Below are positions 28,067 to 38,254 of a stretch of DNA of 64,000 nt, one piece after another; the stretch's first letter is position 1; each line of letters starts with the position of its first letter. The DNA is from Streptomyces sp. Ag109_O5-10 (GTDB lineage Bacteria > Actinomycetota > Actinomycetes > Streptomycetales > Streptomycetaceae), in NCBI RefSeq assembly GCF_900105755.1, contig NZ_FNTQ01000001.1, positions 1,426,001 through 1,490,000 of the forward strand. Reading direction: 5' to 3'. Under the pieces are notes generated by a model, which was given only the letters and a program-made list of their open reading frames with translations, was not told where the DNA came from and did not search any database. A program made the translations under genes and the position numbers.

Positions 28067-29046
28067 CGCAGTCCGGCGTACCAGCGGACGACGAGGACCA
28101 GCAGACCGGGCAGGGCCGCCACGAAGCTGAGGACGCCGTAGACCACGGCGGTGGCGAGCCCGCTGTCCGCGCCGAGGCCGGCCGCGGCGAACGCCCAGGC
28201 GGTGACGCCCTCCCGGGGGCCCCAGCCGCCGACGTTCAGCGGCAGGCCCATCGCGACCAGGGCGAGGACGGAGATCGGGACGAGGACCGCCACGGAGGCC
28301 GCCGAGCCGGCGACCCGGGCGGCCACCACGAACATCCCGACGTGCCCGGCGAGGATGACCGCCGAGGACAGCGCGACGCCCGGCGCGTTCCGCCGCGACA
28401 GCAGCGCGCGGCGGGCCTCGCCGAGGGTGGCCCGCAGGGCGCCGGCGCGCTTGCCCGGAGCCTTGTTCATGCGGACGGCGAGCACGATCGCGCAGGCGCC
28501 GACCAGCCCGGCCGCCGCCAGCGGGGCGAAGCTGCGCACCTCGTCGCGGACCGGCGAGGGCAGGATCAGCAGCGCCGTCGCGCCGAACGCCGTCAACGCG
28601 ATCTGTCCGGCGGCGCGTTCGAGGACGACGGCGCGCACCCCGCGGCCGATGTCGCCCTCGCTCTGCCCGTGCCGGACGGCCCGGTGCACGTCGCCGAGGA
28701 CTCCGCCGGGCAGGGCCGCGTTCAGGAACAGGGCCCGGTAGTAGTCGCCGACGGCGGGGCCGAGCGGCAGCCGCAGGCCGAGGCTGCGGGCGACCAACTG
28801 CCAGCGCCAGGCGCTCAGTACGGTCGTGACCGCGCCGATCACCAGGCCGGCGACCAGGGTCGGGGTGTCGATCCGGCGCAGTCCCTCGAGGAAGACCCCG
28901 GTGCCCAGCCGCCACAGCAGCACGGCGATGATGGCGGCTCCGGCGGCGGTGCCCAGGTGGGTGCGGACGGCGCGGAGGTTGAGGCGCCGGGGCACGGCGA
29001 GCGGGGCGACGGGCGCGGTCTCCCGGACCAGGGTCGGGGTGCTCAT
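27940..29046 (-). CDS. YbhN/UPF0104 (lysylphosphatidylglycerol-synthase TM-domain) membrane protein
   Basis: 368-aa polytopic protein with about seven to eight membrane helices. Family marks are YYRALFLNAALPGGVLGDVHRA (about residues 103-124), VVLERAAGQIAL and LPLNVGGWGPREGVTAW. Such proteins are flippase-like or lipid-handling membrane proteins found beside lipid glycosyltransferases. The last 40 residues are hydrophilic and antisense to the creatininase gene, so the functional protein may end earlier. Its start overlaps the preceding methyltransferase stop by ATGA. It is the fourth gene of the PTPS-like, glycosyltransferase, methyltransferase, YbhN operon. Confidence 0.83.
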   Translation of the reverse strand: MSTPTLVRETAPVAPLAVPRRLNLRAVRTHLGTAAGAAIIAVLLWRLGTGVFLEGLRRIDTPTLVAGLVIGAVTTVLSAWRWQLVARSLGLRLPLGPAVGDYYRALFLNAALPGGVLGDVHRAVRHGQSEGDIGRGVRAVVLERAAGQIALTAFGATALLILPSPVRDEVRSFAPLAAAGLVGACAIVLAVRMNKAPGKRAGALRATLGEARRALLSRRNAPGVALSSAVILAGHVGMFVVAARVAGSAASVAVLVPISVLALVAMGLPLNVGGWGPREGVTAWAFAAAGLGADSGLATAVVYGVLSFVAALPGLLVLVVRWYAGLRYSRPAVSSSKSVPKESARLDRSSFPFSADPREGRPMTPDSV

Positions 29047-30061
29047 GAGGTGCCTCCGATCGGCCGGGCGAGCGCGAGCAGGTCACTGTGGTGCACGACG
29101 ACCCGCAGTTCGCCGGCCGCGTTGGCGGCGAGCCGCTCGGCCAGGTAGGCGTCGGCGCGCGCGGCCAGCTCGGGGCGTTCCTCGACCGCGGCGCCGACCC
29201 AGCCGCGCAGCCACTGCTCGGTGAGCGCCTTCGCGTCGGGACCGAGCCGCCACGCGCTGGGGTGCAGCTTCACGGTGGCGCCCCGGTCGGAGAACGCCTC
29301 ACAGGCGGCGGTGACCGCGTCCGGGCCGAGCAGGCCGCCGCGCCGCTGGTGGGCGTTGAAGGCGTCGGCGAGCTCGGCGTCCAGCGGGTGGGCGGGGGCC
29401 AGTTCGACCCGCCCGGCGACCGAGAGGGTGAGCAGCGCGGGGCAGCCGGCCCCGGTGCAGGCCTCGGCGAGGATGTCGACCTCCTCCCGGGTGAGGACGT
29501 CGAGGAGCGCGGAGGCGGTCACCAGGGAGGCGCCGATCAGCGCGTCGGGGGTGAGCCGGCCGATGTCGCCGCGCCGGGTCTCCACGGTGACCCGGCTGCC
29601 GTCGGCGGCCGCGCGGGGCGAGGCGACGGCGGCGAAGTGCAGCAGGTAGGGGTCGCGGTCGTGCAGGATCCAGTGCTGGGGGCCGTCGAGGCGGGGGGCG
29701 AGCCAGCGGCCCATCGAGCCGGTGCCGCAGCCCAGGTCGTGCACGACGATCCCGCCCGCCTTGCCGGGCAGGTTGGCCAGCCGGATCCGCAGCGGGTCCA
29801 GCAGGTCGTCCGCCCGGGCGGCCGCGTCCGCGCTCTCCCGCAGCTCCAGCCACTCGGGCGCGTACCGCGGCGGTTCCTCGGGCCCGGTCTCGCGCAGCCG
29901 TACGGTGGCCCGCTCGCCCGGCCGGGCGGCGGGGCCGGCGCCGGGTATCACCTCGGACGGCGTCTGTTCGCGTTCTCGTCCCACACCTGCATCCGTAACA
30001 TCCGTCGGTCCCGGCTGCGCGGGTATCGCGCCGACCGGAGCAGTGGTCGTGGTCTCGCTGG

Positions 30062-30065
<4 letters not shown>
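29043..30065 (-). CDS. Class I SAM-dependent methyltransferase
   Basis: 340-aa protein. The first 70 residues are Pro/Glu/Thr-rich and look disordered. The SAM-binding motif IVVHDLGCGTGSMGRW is at about residues 107-122, followed by HWILHDRDPYLLHF (motif II) and TASALLDVLTREEVD. The acceptor is unknown. It is bracketed by a glycosyltransferase and a YbhN-type protein with ATGA overlaps at both ends, so all are co-translated. It may methylate the product of this FAPy-derived pathway (inference). Confidence 0.83.
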
Positions 30066-31770
<1,705 letters not shown>

Positions 31771-31820
31771 TCAGGTCAGGACCTCTTGGCGGCCCGCACC
31801 GGCCGTTATTGGACTCTCCG

Positions 31821-32804
31821 TCAGCCGTTGTCGCCGTAGCGGACCCGGTGACAGAGGGCCGGAAGCTCCCCGGAGGCGAGCCTCGGAAGCACCTCCGGCA
31901 ACTCCTCGAACGCGCTTTCCCCCGTGATGAGGGCGTCCAGCGCCGGATCGGCCAGCAGGTCCAGGGCCAGGGTGAGCCGGTCGGCGTAGGTGCGGCCGGC
32001 CCGGGCGGCCGGGGAGACGGTGCCGACCTGGCTGCTGCGCACGGTGAGCCGGCGGGAGTGGAAGGCCTCGCCGAGCGGAAGGGCGATCCGCCGGTCGCCG
32101 TACCAGCTCAGGTCGAGGACCGTGCCCTCCCGGGCGAGGAGTTCCAGGGCGCGGGTGAGGCCCTGCTCGGTGGCGCTGGCGTGCACGACCAGGTCGCACT
32201 CCCCGAGGGCGTCCTCGGGGGCCGCGAAGTCCACGCCGAGGGCCTCGGCGGTCTTGGCCCGTGCCGGGTCGGCGTCGACCAGCTGGAGCCGCACGCCGGG
32301 GAAGCGGGCGAGCAGGGCGGCGACCGAGCAGCCGACCATGCCGCCGCCGATGACCGCGATCCGGTCCCCGAGCAGCGGCGCCGCGTCCCAGAGGGCGTTC
32401 ACGGCGGTCTCGACCGTGCCCGCGAGGACCGCGCGTGCCGGGGGGACCCGCTCCGGTACCACCGTCACCGCGCTCACCGGAACGACGTAACGCGTCTGAT
32501 GCGGATACAGGCAGAAGACCGTACGCCCGACCAGCCCACCGGGGCCCCGCTCCACGACGCCGACGCTGAGGTAGCCGTACTTCACCGGGCCGGGGAAGTC
32601 GCCCTCCTGGAAGGGCGCCCGCATCACGTCGTGCTGGCTCTCCGGCACCCCGCCACGGAACACCAGTGTCTCCGTGCCCCGGCTGACTCCCGAGTACAGC
32701 GCGCGCACCAGCACCTCGCCCTCGCCGGGCTCCGCGAGGGTGACGTCACGCAGCTCTCCGTGGCCCGGGGAGCGGAGCCAGAACGCGCGGGCCGAGGAGT
32801 TCAT
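31821..32804 (-). CDS. Zinc-less medium-chain dehydrogenase (alcohol dehydrogenase-like)
   Basis: 327-aa MDR-superfamily oxidoreductase. A GroES-like N-terminal domain carries EPGEGEVLVRALYSGVSRGTE. The Rossmann motif IAVIGGGMVGCSVAALLA is followed by LQLVDADPARAKTAEALG. The usual catalytic-zinc Cys and the structural CxxC cluster are absent, as in BchC-like relatives. Two ATGs are possible; AGGAGG abuts the first (32810), so the second, 6 nt later at 32804, is the better start. It lies upstream of and parallel to the PTPS-like operon, with a 161-bp gap, and is divergent from a CDP-alcohol phosphatidyltransferase gene. Confidence 0.83.
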   Translation of the reverse strand: MNSSARAFWLRSPGHGELRDVTLAEPGEGEVLVRALYSGVSRGTETLVFRGGVPESQHDVMRAPFQEGDFPGPVKYGYLSVGVVERGPGGLVGRTVFCLYPHQTRYVVPVSAVTVVPERVPPARAVLAGTVETAVNALWDAAPLLGDRIAVIGGGMVGCSVAALLARFPGVRLQLVDADPARAKTAEALGVDFAAPEDALGECDLVVHASATEQGLTRALELLAREGTVLDLSWYGDRRIALPLGEAFHSRRLTVRSSQVGTVSPAARAGRTYADRLTLALDLLADPALDALITGESAFEELPEVLPRLASGELPALCHRVRYGDNG

Positions 32805-32925
32805 CGGCATCCTCCTGAACGATCGGGAAGTGGTTCACGTACGGAGTTGTGCACAGCGAGAAGTGCACAGGCCGCGCACAGTACGCGGCGTTGATCGACT
32901 CTGTCACTCGGCCGGAGGACGTGCG

Positions 32926-33729
32926 GTGGCCCTGAACAACACTTACGAAGCCAGGCTGGTCCAGCAGGAGACCGCTGTGGGAGCGGGCGTACAGGTCCTG
33001 TTGCTGGCCCTGCTCGGGACGGCGATCGGCATGGGGCCGGCCGGCTGGCTTACGGGTCTCGCGTTCGCGATAGCCACCTGGGCGGTGCTCTCCCGGGCCC
33101 TGCACCGCACCCGGCCGCGCTCCTTCGGCCCCGCCAACCGGGTGACCCTCGGCCGCGCGATCCTGGTCGGCGGCGTGACGGCCCTGGTCGCCGACTCCTT
33201 CGAGAGCTCCCCGCCGGTCACCCTGCTGGTCGGCCTGACGGCCGTGGCCCTGATCCTCGACGGCGTGGACGGCAAGGTGGCCCGGAGGACGGGTACGTCG
33301 ACCGCGCTGGGCGCCCGCTTCGACATGGAGGTCGACGCGTTCCTGATCCTGGTGCTGAGCGTGTACGTGTCCACGCGGCTCGGGCCCTGGGTTCTGCTGA
33401 TCGGCGGGATGCGCTACGCGTTCGTCGCGGCGGCGAAGCTCGCGCCCTGGCTGAACGCCCCGCTGCCGCACTCCATGGCCCGCAAGACGGTCGCCGCGAT
33501 GCAGGGCATCTGCCTGCTGCTTGCCGGCGCGGACCTGCTGCCGTACCTGGCCGACCTGGGCGTGGTGCTGCTGGCGCTCGGCTCCCTGGTGTGGTCCTTC
33601 GGCCGGGACGTGCGGTGGCTGTGGCGCAACGCGCGGCCGGCTTCCCTGATGGCGGTGCCCGCGGCCGCGGCGGAGCGGGTGCCGGACTCCGCCGAGGAGC
33701 TGGAGCTCCTGGAACTGGCGGTGCGCTGA
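32926..33729 (+). CDS. CDP-alcohol phosphatidyltransferase
   Basis: 267-aa integral membrane enzyme that joins an alcohol to a phosphatidyl or similar CDP-activated group. The full signature DG-xx-AR-x8-G-x3-D-x3-D is present (DGKVARRTGTSTALG, then ARFDMEVD, about residues 110-133). Around six membrane helices surround it. The GTG start at 32926 has GGAGG 7 nt upstream; the long frame from 32674 is spurious. It is divergent from the zinc-less dehydrogenase gene. In context it may anchor the product of the locus to a lipid (inference). A strong terminator follows. Confidence 0.88.
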   Translation: MALNNTYEARLVQQETAVGAGVQVLLLALLGTAIGMGPAGWLTGLAFAIATWAVLSRALHRTRPRSFGPANRVTLGRAILVGGVTALVADSFESSPPVTLLVGLTAVALILDGVDGKVARRTGTSTALGARFDMEVDAFLILVLSVYVSTRLGPWVLLIGGMRYAFVAAAKLAPWLNAPLPHSMARKTVAAMQGICLLLAGADLLPYLADLGVVLLALGSLVWSFGRDVRWLWRNARPASLMAVPAAAAERVPDSAEELELLELAVR

Positions 33730-33736
33730 ACCCAGC

Positions 33737-33783
33737 ACGCGGAAGGGGCCCGGACCGTTCACCGGTCCGGGCCCCTTCCGCGT
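33737..33783. terminator. Strong bidirectional terminator
   Basis: A 21-bp perfect stem (33737-33757 with 33763-33783), containing GGAAGGGGCCCGGACC, has a 5-nt loop. It sits between the convergent CDP-alcohol phosphatidyltransferase and YcnI genes and can end both transcripts. Confidence 0.88.
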
Positions 33784-33801
33784 CCGCCCGCGGGCGTCGG
33801 C

Positions 33802-34542
33802 CTACGACTTCGCGCCCCGCGTCCGTACGACGGCGAACGCGGCCGCCGCCAGGCCCAGGACGCCGACGATCAGGCCCGCGATGCCGAGGCCGCGGGCGGT
33901 GGAGTCGCTGGAGTCAGCGGCCGTGGTGGTCGCCGTGCCGCCGGTCTTGGCGGCCGGTGCGGCCGACGCGGCGGAGTCGTCGCCCGCGGAGTCGTCGCCC
34001 GCCGCGGTGAGCTTGAGCGTCGGCGCCGGGTTCTCCGGCTCGTCGTCGCCGCTCTGCGCCTCCTCGATCCAGCGCACGACCTTGCCGTCGGAGTACGTCT
34101 GCAGGGTCTTGAAGGCCAGCTGGTCGGTGTCCTCGGGCAGTTGCCCGAAGGCGACGTCGAAGTCCTCGAACTGGCCGGCGCCGATCTTGCCGCCGGTCCA
34201 GGTGATCTCCGAGGCGGCCTCGGTGATGGTGCCGTCGTCGGTCTTCACCGGCGTCTTGAGCTTGGTGGTGGTCACCTTGGCGGTCCAGCCGTCGTGCGGG
34301 GTGACGAGGACGCCCAGGACCGGGTGGTCGGTGGGCAGGTAGACCTGGACCTTGGTGGTGGAGGCGGTGTCCTCCTCGTTGGGCACGCGGAAGGTCAGCA
34401 CGCCGTCGGTGGCGCCCTTGGCGTAGCTCTCGGGGTGGACGGTGACGTGCGCGGCGGCGATACCGGCGGCGGCCAGGACCGAGGCGGCGGTCAGCGCGGT
34501 GACGGTGGCGGCGCGGCGGAGGGTGAGCCGGGTGCTGGACAT
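33802..34542 (-). CDS. YcnI-family secreted, membrane-anchored copper-binding protein
   Basis: 246-aa exported protein. A signal peptide with LTLRRAATVTALTAAS ends at AAA-HVTVHPES, leaving an N-terminal His that binds copper in YcnI (DUF1775) proteins. The domain spans about 30-165 and includes FRVPNEEDTASTTKVQVYLP and WTGGKIGAGQFEDFDVAF. A low-complexity Ala/Asp/Thr linker leads to a C-terminal membrane helix (GLGIAGLIVGVLGLAAAAF) and a short basic tail. It is followed upstream by a Met/His-rich membrane protein gene 42 bp away, so the pair probably serves copper handling at the cell surface. Confidence 0.9.
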   Translation of the reverse strand: MSSTRLTLRRAATVTALTAASVLAAAGIAAAHVTVHPESYAKGATDGVLTFRVPNEEDTASTTKVQVYLPTDHPVLGVLVTPHDGWTAKVTTTKLKTPVKTDDGTITEAASEITWTGGKIGAGQFEDFDVAFGQLPEDTDQLAFKTLQTYSDGKVVRWIEEAQSGDDEPENPAPTLKLTAAGDDSAGDDSAASAAPAAKTGGTATTTAADSSDSTARGLGIAGLIVGVLGLAAAAFAVVRTRGAKS

Positions 34543-34584
34543 GAGTGAGTCGATCTCCGTACGAGTGAGGTCTGTTCGAGGGTC

Positions 34585-35271
34585 TTACGGGTGTCGGACC
34601 GGGTACGGGATCGAGATCGGGGGCCCGCGGCGGCTCACCGCGTGCCGCAGCGCGAGCAGCGGGCGGGGCCGTATCGGGCGGGCCGCGGCCAGGCGGGGGC
34701 CGCCGGCCGGGGCGGGCAGCGGGGCGTCGTGCCACCATGCGGTCAGACCGGGGACGAGCGCGGCGGTCCGCCGCAGCAGCGACCACAGCGCGGCCTCGCC
34801 GCGCCACAGCCACCAGGAGGCGACGAGCGCGGCGACGACGTGGGCGAGGGTGGCGTGGGCGGTCAGGACGGGGACGTGCGGATGCTGCACCACCGCACGC
34901 CCACCGGCCGTACCGGTCATGCCCGCCATGCCGGCCATGCCGGCCATACCTGCCATGGCATGGCCGTGCATGCTCATGGGGGACATGGCCGTGGCGGTCG
35001 TGGGAGCAGCCGGGGTGACAGCGCGGGCCGCGTCGAAGCCGAAGTGCAGACCGGCCTGGGTGAGCAGCATGCCGACGCCGATCTCCGGCAGTCCGCGCTC
35101 CCGCCCCGCGAGAGGCCGGCCGAGCGTGAACACGGCCACGAAGGCGGCCGCGTCGGCCCACAGCGGCGGCAGGTCGCCCATGGCGAGGCCGTGCCCGGCG
35201 GCAGCCAGCAGCACGCACACCGCGGCGAACACCGCGGCCCGCAGGCTCCGTACCGCCGGCGACGCACTCAT
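34585..35271 (-). CDS. Met/His-rich integral membrane protein, probable copper handling
   Basis: 228-aa membrane protein of no family I can name. It has about five hydrophobic segments. An extracytoplasmic loop has MSMHGHAMAGM followed by a repeating MAG tripeptide run, then QHPHVPVLTAHATLAHV. Met- and His-rich stretches of this kind bind Cu(I)/Cu(II). The ATG at 35271 is preferred; the upstream GTG coincides with the GGGAGG ribosome site. It lies upstream of the ycnI-like gene on the same strand, likely an operon. The cytoplasmic C-terminal 45 residues are Arg/Pro-rich. Confidence 0.72.
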   Translation of the reverse strand: MSASPAVRSLRAAVFAAVCVLLAAAGHGLAMGDLPPLWADAAAFVAVFTLGRPLAGRERGLPEIGVGMLLTQAGLHFGFDAARAVTPAAPTTATAMSPMSMHGHAMAGMAGMAGMAGMTGTAGGRAVVQHPHVPVLTAHATLAHVVAALVASWWLWRGEAALWSLLRRTAALVPGLTAWWHDAPLPAPAGGPRLAAARPIRPRPLLALRHAVSRRGPPISIPYPVRHP

Positions 35272-35309
35272 CGTGAGCGATCCTCCCACGGTGGGGTGGT
35301 ACGGGGCAC

Positions 35310-35586
35310 ATGGACGCCCCGTTCACTCATGACCCGGATTTTGCTGTGCGACGGCCTCGGCCTGCTGTGCGGGGGGGCTCGACACCTGGGGCATCCCGTA
35401 CGGCAGCGACGCGCACGACGTCGTCACGCTCGTCGCGGCCGAGCTGTGTGCCAACGCCGTGCGCCACGGACACGTCACCGCGGGCGCGGCCCCCTGCTCG
35501 TCGAGGCCCTGGCCCACCCCTGAGGCTGGAGTCCCCGTGCCGACGGCGGTCCCGGCAAGACGGTGTGGGCGGAGTGCGCCCTGTGA
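35310..35586 (+). pseudogene. Decayed RsbW-like (histidine-kinase-type ATPase) protein
   Basis: Three pieces of one short gene lie in three different frames. ATG 35310 opens HDPDFAVRRPRPAVRGG in frame 0. After a run of seven G at 35371-35377, the frame changes to LDTWGIPYGSDAHDVVTLV with AAELCANAVRHGHV, the N-box of anti-sigma ATPases. The C-terminal GGPGKTVWAECAL with its stop at 35584-35586 is in the third frame. About 92 codons remain of the usual 130-145, so a frameshift and an internal deletion have occurred. Intact relatives are common regulators in Streptomyces. Confidence 0.75.
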
Positions 35587-35608
35587 GCGTCACTGCCTCC
35601 GGGGCAGG

Positions 35609-37435
35609 TCAGACCAGGCCGACGCCGTTCGAGTAGGACTTCATGTTGTAGGTTCCGAAGCCGTTCTCCACGGGGTCGCCGGCGTTGTTGACGCAGTGCA
35701 GGATGCCGCCGCCGCCCGCCCCGTTGAGGCAGACGGTCATCAGCGAGGTGAAGACGACGCCCGGGGTGTCGGGGACTTCGTAGGCGCGGTCGGTGTAGAT
35801 GTTCGCGTTGAGGTCGAAGTAGGCGTAGCTGCCCAGGCCCCAGGCGTGGTGCTCGGTGACGTGGTCGCCGACCTTGTAGGCGGCGAAGCCGTTGGTGTTG
35901 CCGTGTCTCCAGGCCGACTGCGTCGGGACGTCGTAGGGGTGCTCGTTCTGGAAGAAGTAGGTGCGGCCGTGGTTGCCGTTCCAGAGCACCTCGTAGTTCT
36001 GGTGGTGCTCGACGAACAGACCGTAGGTGGTGACCCGGTCGCCGTTGACGAGGAAGCCGACGCCCGCGGGGTTGACCGACCAGCCCACCGTGCCGTCGAG
36101 GCCGTGGTCGGCGCGCCAGGCCCAGACGTGGTCGACGATCACGTCGTTGCTGTCGATCTGGATGCTGACCCGGGTGCCGCCGGGGACGGCGCCGCCGATG
36201 CGCGGGAAGACGTCGAAGAGCGCGGTGGGGCGGTGCGCGTGGTTCCTGCGGCTGTGGCCGTCGCCTACGCGCAGCAGCACGGGGGAATCGGCGGAGGCGG
36301 CCTCGAGGATCACGCCGGCCACGGAGACGTCACCGATGTCGGCGACCTCGATGAGCGAGTTGCCCTTGACGGCCTGGAGGGTGGGCAGGCCGAGGCCGAG
36401 CACGACGGTGCCGGGCCGGGAGATCCGCAGTGGTGCGGACAGCGGGTAGATGCCCGGGGTGAGCAGGAGGTGCTTGCCACGGGCGAGCGCCGCGTTGATG
36501 CTCGCGGCGGAGTCTCCCGGCCGGGCGACGTGGAACTCGGTCAGCGGGATGCTGTGGCCGGCGGCCGGCCCGGCGGCCCAGGAGGTGCCGGTGCTGTCGC
36601 GGCGCAGCGCGGGCACGAAGACGTGGTAGGCCCCGCGTCGGTCGACGGTCAGGAACGGCTTCTCCCGGACCACCGGGGTGCGGTCGACGGTCGTGTACGG
36701 CGGCGTCGGGAAGGACGTGGCGGGTGCGCCCTGGACGCCGACGAAGACCATGTTCCAGTTGGCGCCGGTCCAGCTGCCGATGGTGTCGTTGCGGGACAGC
36801 CACTGCTGCTGCGAGCCGGAGTTGATCTGGCCGTCCACCACGCTGTCGGCCAGGAAGCCGCCGCTGGACCAGCCGTTGCCGGGCGGGCTCGGCATGAGGA
36901 TCATGTTGCCCTTGACGTGGACGCGGCGCATCGGGCCGGCCTGGGCGACGGCCCAGCGCTCCAGCCCGTCCGGCGGGACGATGGTCAGGTTCTCGGCGGC
37001 CCGCCAGAAGTCCTGGGTGCCGTTGCCGCCGAACCACTGGGCGTCGACGGTGACATGGCCGTTGATGACGACGTCCTCGGGGCTGGCGCCGAGCCCCAGT
37101 ACGTGGGTGTAGAAGCCGACGTTGATCTCGACGTTGTACGTGCCCGGCTGGAACGCCAGGGCGTACCGCTCGGTGCCGAACTGGTTGGACTGCTGGACGG
37201 CGAACACGGCGTCGATCTGCGCCTGGATCGCCGCGTCGCCCATCGAGGTGTCGAAGACCAGGACGTTGGGTCCCAGACCGGCCGTACCGTGGCCGGCGTC
37301 GCCGTGGCCGCCCGCCCCGGCGGAGGCGGAGGACGACGCGAAGGCGGATCCTGCGGTTGCGCCGGCCAGCGGCACCGCTGCGGCAGCGGCCGCGGCCCCA
37401 CGGAGCACGGCACGGCGAGAGGGAATCACGGACAC
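35609..37435 (-). CDS. Secreted GH55 beta-1,3-glucanase
   Basis: 608-aa exported enzyme. A twin-arginine-type signal (SRRAVLRGAAAAAAAVPLAG) is present in the first 33 residues. The mature protein is a double right-handed beta-helix of family GH55. Marks include FGTERYALAFQPGTYNV, VDAQWFGGNGTQDFWRAAE, SGSQQQWLSRNDTIGSW and VEHHQNYEVLWNGNHGRT followed by FFQNEHPYD, where the catalytic acid region lies. It releases glucose or short oligosaccharides from laminarin and fungal cell walls. GTG 37435 has AGGGAGA upstream. A LacI-type palindrome lies 54 bp before the start. The GH16, GH1 and chitinase neighbours support a fungal-wall role. Confidence 0.88.
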   Translation of the reverse strand: MSVIPSRRAVLRGAAAAAAAVPLAGATAGSAFASSSASAGAGGHGDAGHGTAGLGPNVLVFDTSMGDAAIQAQIDAVFAVQQSNQFGTERYALAFQPGTYNVEINVGFYTHVLGLGASPEDVVINGHVTVDAQWFGGNGTQDFWRAAENLTIVPPDGLERWAVAQAGPMRRVHVKGNMILMPSPPGNGWSSGGFLADSVVDGQINSGSQQQWLSRNDTIGSWTGANWNMVFVGVQGAPATSFPTPPYTTVDRTPVVREKPFLTVDRRGAYHVFVPALRRDSTGTSWAAGPAAGHSIPLTEFHVARPGDSAASINAALARGKHLLLTPGIYPLSAPLRISRPGTVVLGLGLPTLQAVKGNSLIEVADIGDVSVAGVILEAASADSPVLLRVGDGHSRRNHAHRPTALFDVFPRIGGAVPGGTRVSIQIDSNDVIVDHVWAWRADHGLDGTVGWSVNPAGVGFLVNGDRVTTYGLFVEHHQNYEVLWNGNHGRTYFFQNEHPYDVPTQSAWRHGNTNGFAAYKVGDHVTEHHAWGLGSYAYFDLNANIYTDRAYEVPDTPGVVFTSLMTVCLNGAGGGGILHCVNNAGDPVENGFGTYNMKSYSNGVGLV

Positions 37436-37488
37436 GGCTCTCCCTGAAAGTGGTGGGCAAACGGGACGCGGCTGGTCCCCAACCGCGA

Positions 37489-37500
37489 GAGAGCGCTCTC
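37489..37500. promoter_or_regulatory. LacI/CebR-type palindrome upstream of the GH55 gene
   Basis: GAGAGCGCTCTC is a perfect 12-bp palindrome with the GAGCGCTC core of the Streptomyces CebR operator (TGGGAGCGCTCCCA, from general knowledge). It is 54 bp upstream of the GH55 start. It is probably the operator for a cellobiose- or laminaribiose-responsive LacI-family repressor that is not encoded in the window. Confidence 0.65.
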
Positions 37501-37691
37501 AGCCACGGAGTGAATCATCGCCGGTAAGCAGCGTCAATAAGTCTGCACCAATAACAGGGCGTCCCGCGCGACGAGTTGGCGCGTCTGCAGGCCGGTGCCC
37601 CGGGCCCGGCCGGACGCACGGAACCCGCAGCCGCGTCCTGGTAGGCGTCGTACGGGTTGGACTCGGCCTTGTCGTAAGCCGGCGGCCAGCC

Positions 37692-37964
37692 TGGGACCAC
37701 CGGGCCGCGCTGCCGGAGTTCGAGGCGCTCGCCGCCGCCTACGCACGGGTCGGCGGCCCCGGCGACGAGGACGATTGGGACAGCCGGGCCCAAGCGGCCC
37801 GTTGCCGGGGTGAGCTCGGCCAGGTGACCGAGGCGCCGGCCGGGCTGCACGGCGTCCTCGACGTCATACGGTCCGCCGACGGCGACATGAGCGAGGACGC
37901 CGTCGAACTGCGCCGTGACATCGGCATGCTGCTGCTCGCGCGGGGGTTGGCGGCAGACACTGCA
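37692..37964 (+). pseudogene. Remnant of a TPR/kinase-associated protein
   Basis: A start-less segment in one frame reads WDHRAALPEFEALAAAYARV, then DSRAQAARCRGELGQVTEA and DAVELRRDIGMLLLARGLAAD. This is typical of the C-terminal repeats of Streptomyces serine/threonine-kinase-linked TPR proteins. No ribosome site or start codon is near, and the frame loses homology-like composition after 37964. It is best read as a gene fragment left by a deletion. Confidence 0.55.
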
Positions 37965-38254
37965 TCCATGCACCGAAGTTCGGATTGCCGGACTCCTCCG
38001 TACGCACGTCGAAGCGCGGATCAATGAGGCGGCCACCGGCCTTGGACTTCGGTTCGTACACCCATGTGAGGGACGTCTGCCTCTGCCGGCCGTCCAGGAG
38101 ACAGAGGGGCTGGTGCGTCGACTTGGCGGCTTGGACGACAGGCCCATGCAGTCCCCCAATTGCTGGTGTTCTCCCGCGCACACAATGTCCACAACCGGTG
38201 ACTGCCGCCGCGCTACAGGTGACAACCGTTAGGCGGCAGCGCACATAATGCCGG
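37965..38254. other. Low-GC, gene-less stretch with possible coding remnant
   Basis: Composition is clearly less GC-rich than the flanks. On the minus strand a frame without a start reads STHQPLCLLDGRQRQTSLTW and VYEPKSKAGGRLIDPRFDV, which looks like real protein but matches no family I know. It may be another decayed fragment adjoining the TPR remnant. I see no terminator for the GH16 gene that ends at 38255. Confidence 0.4.
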
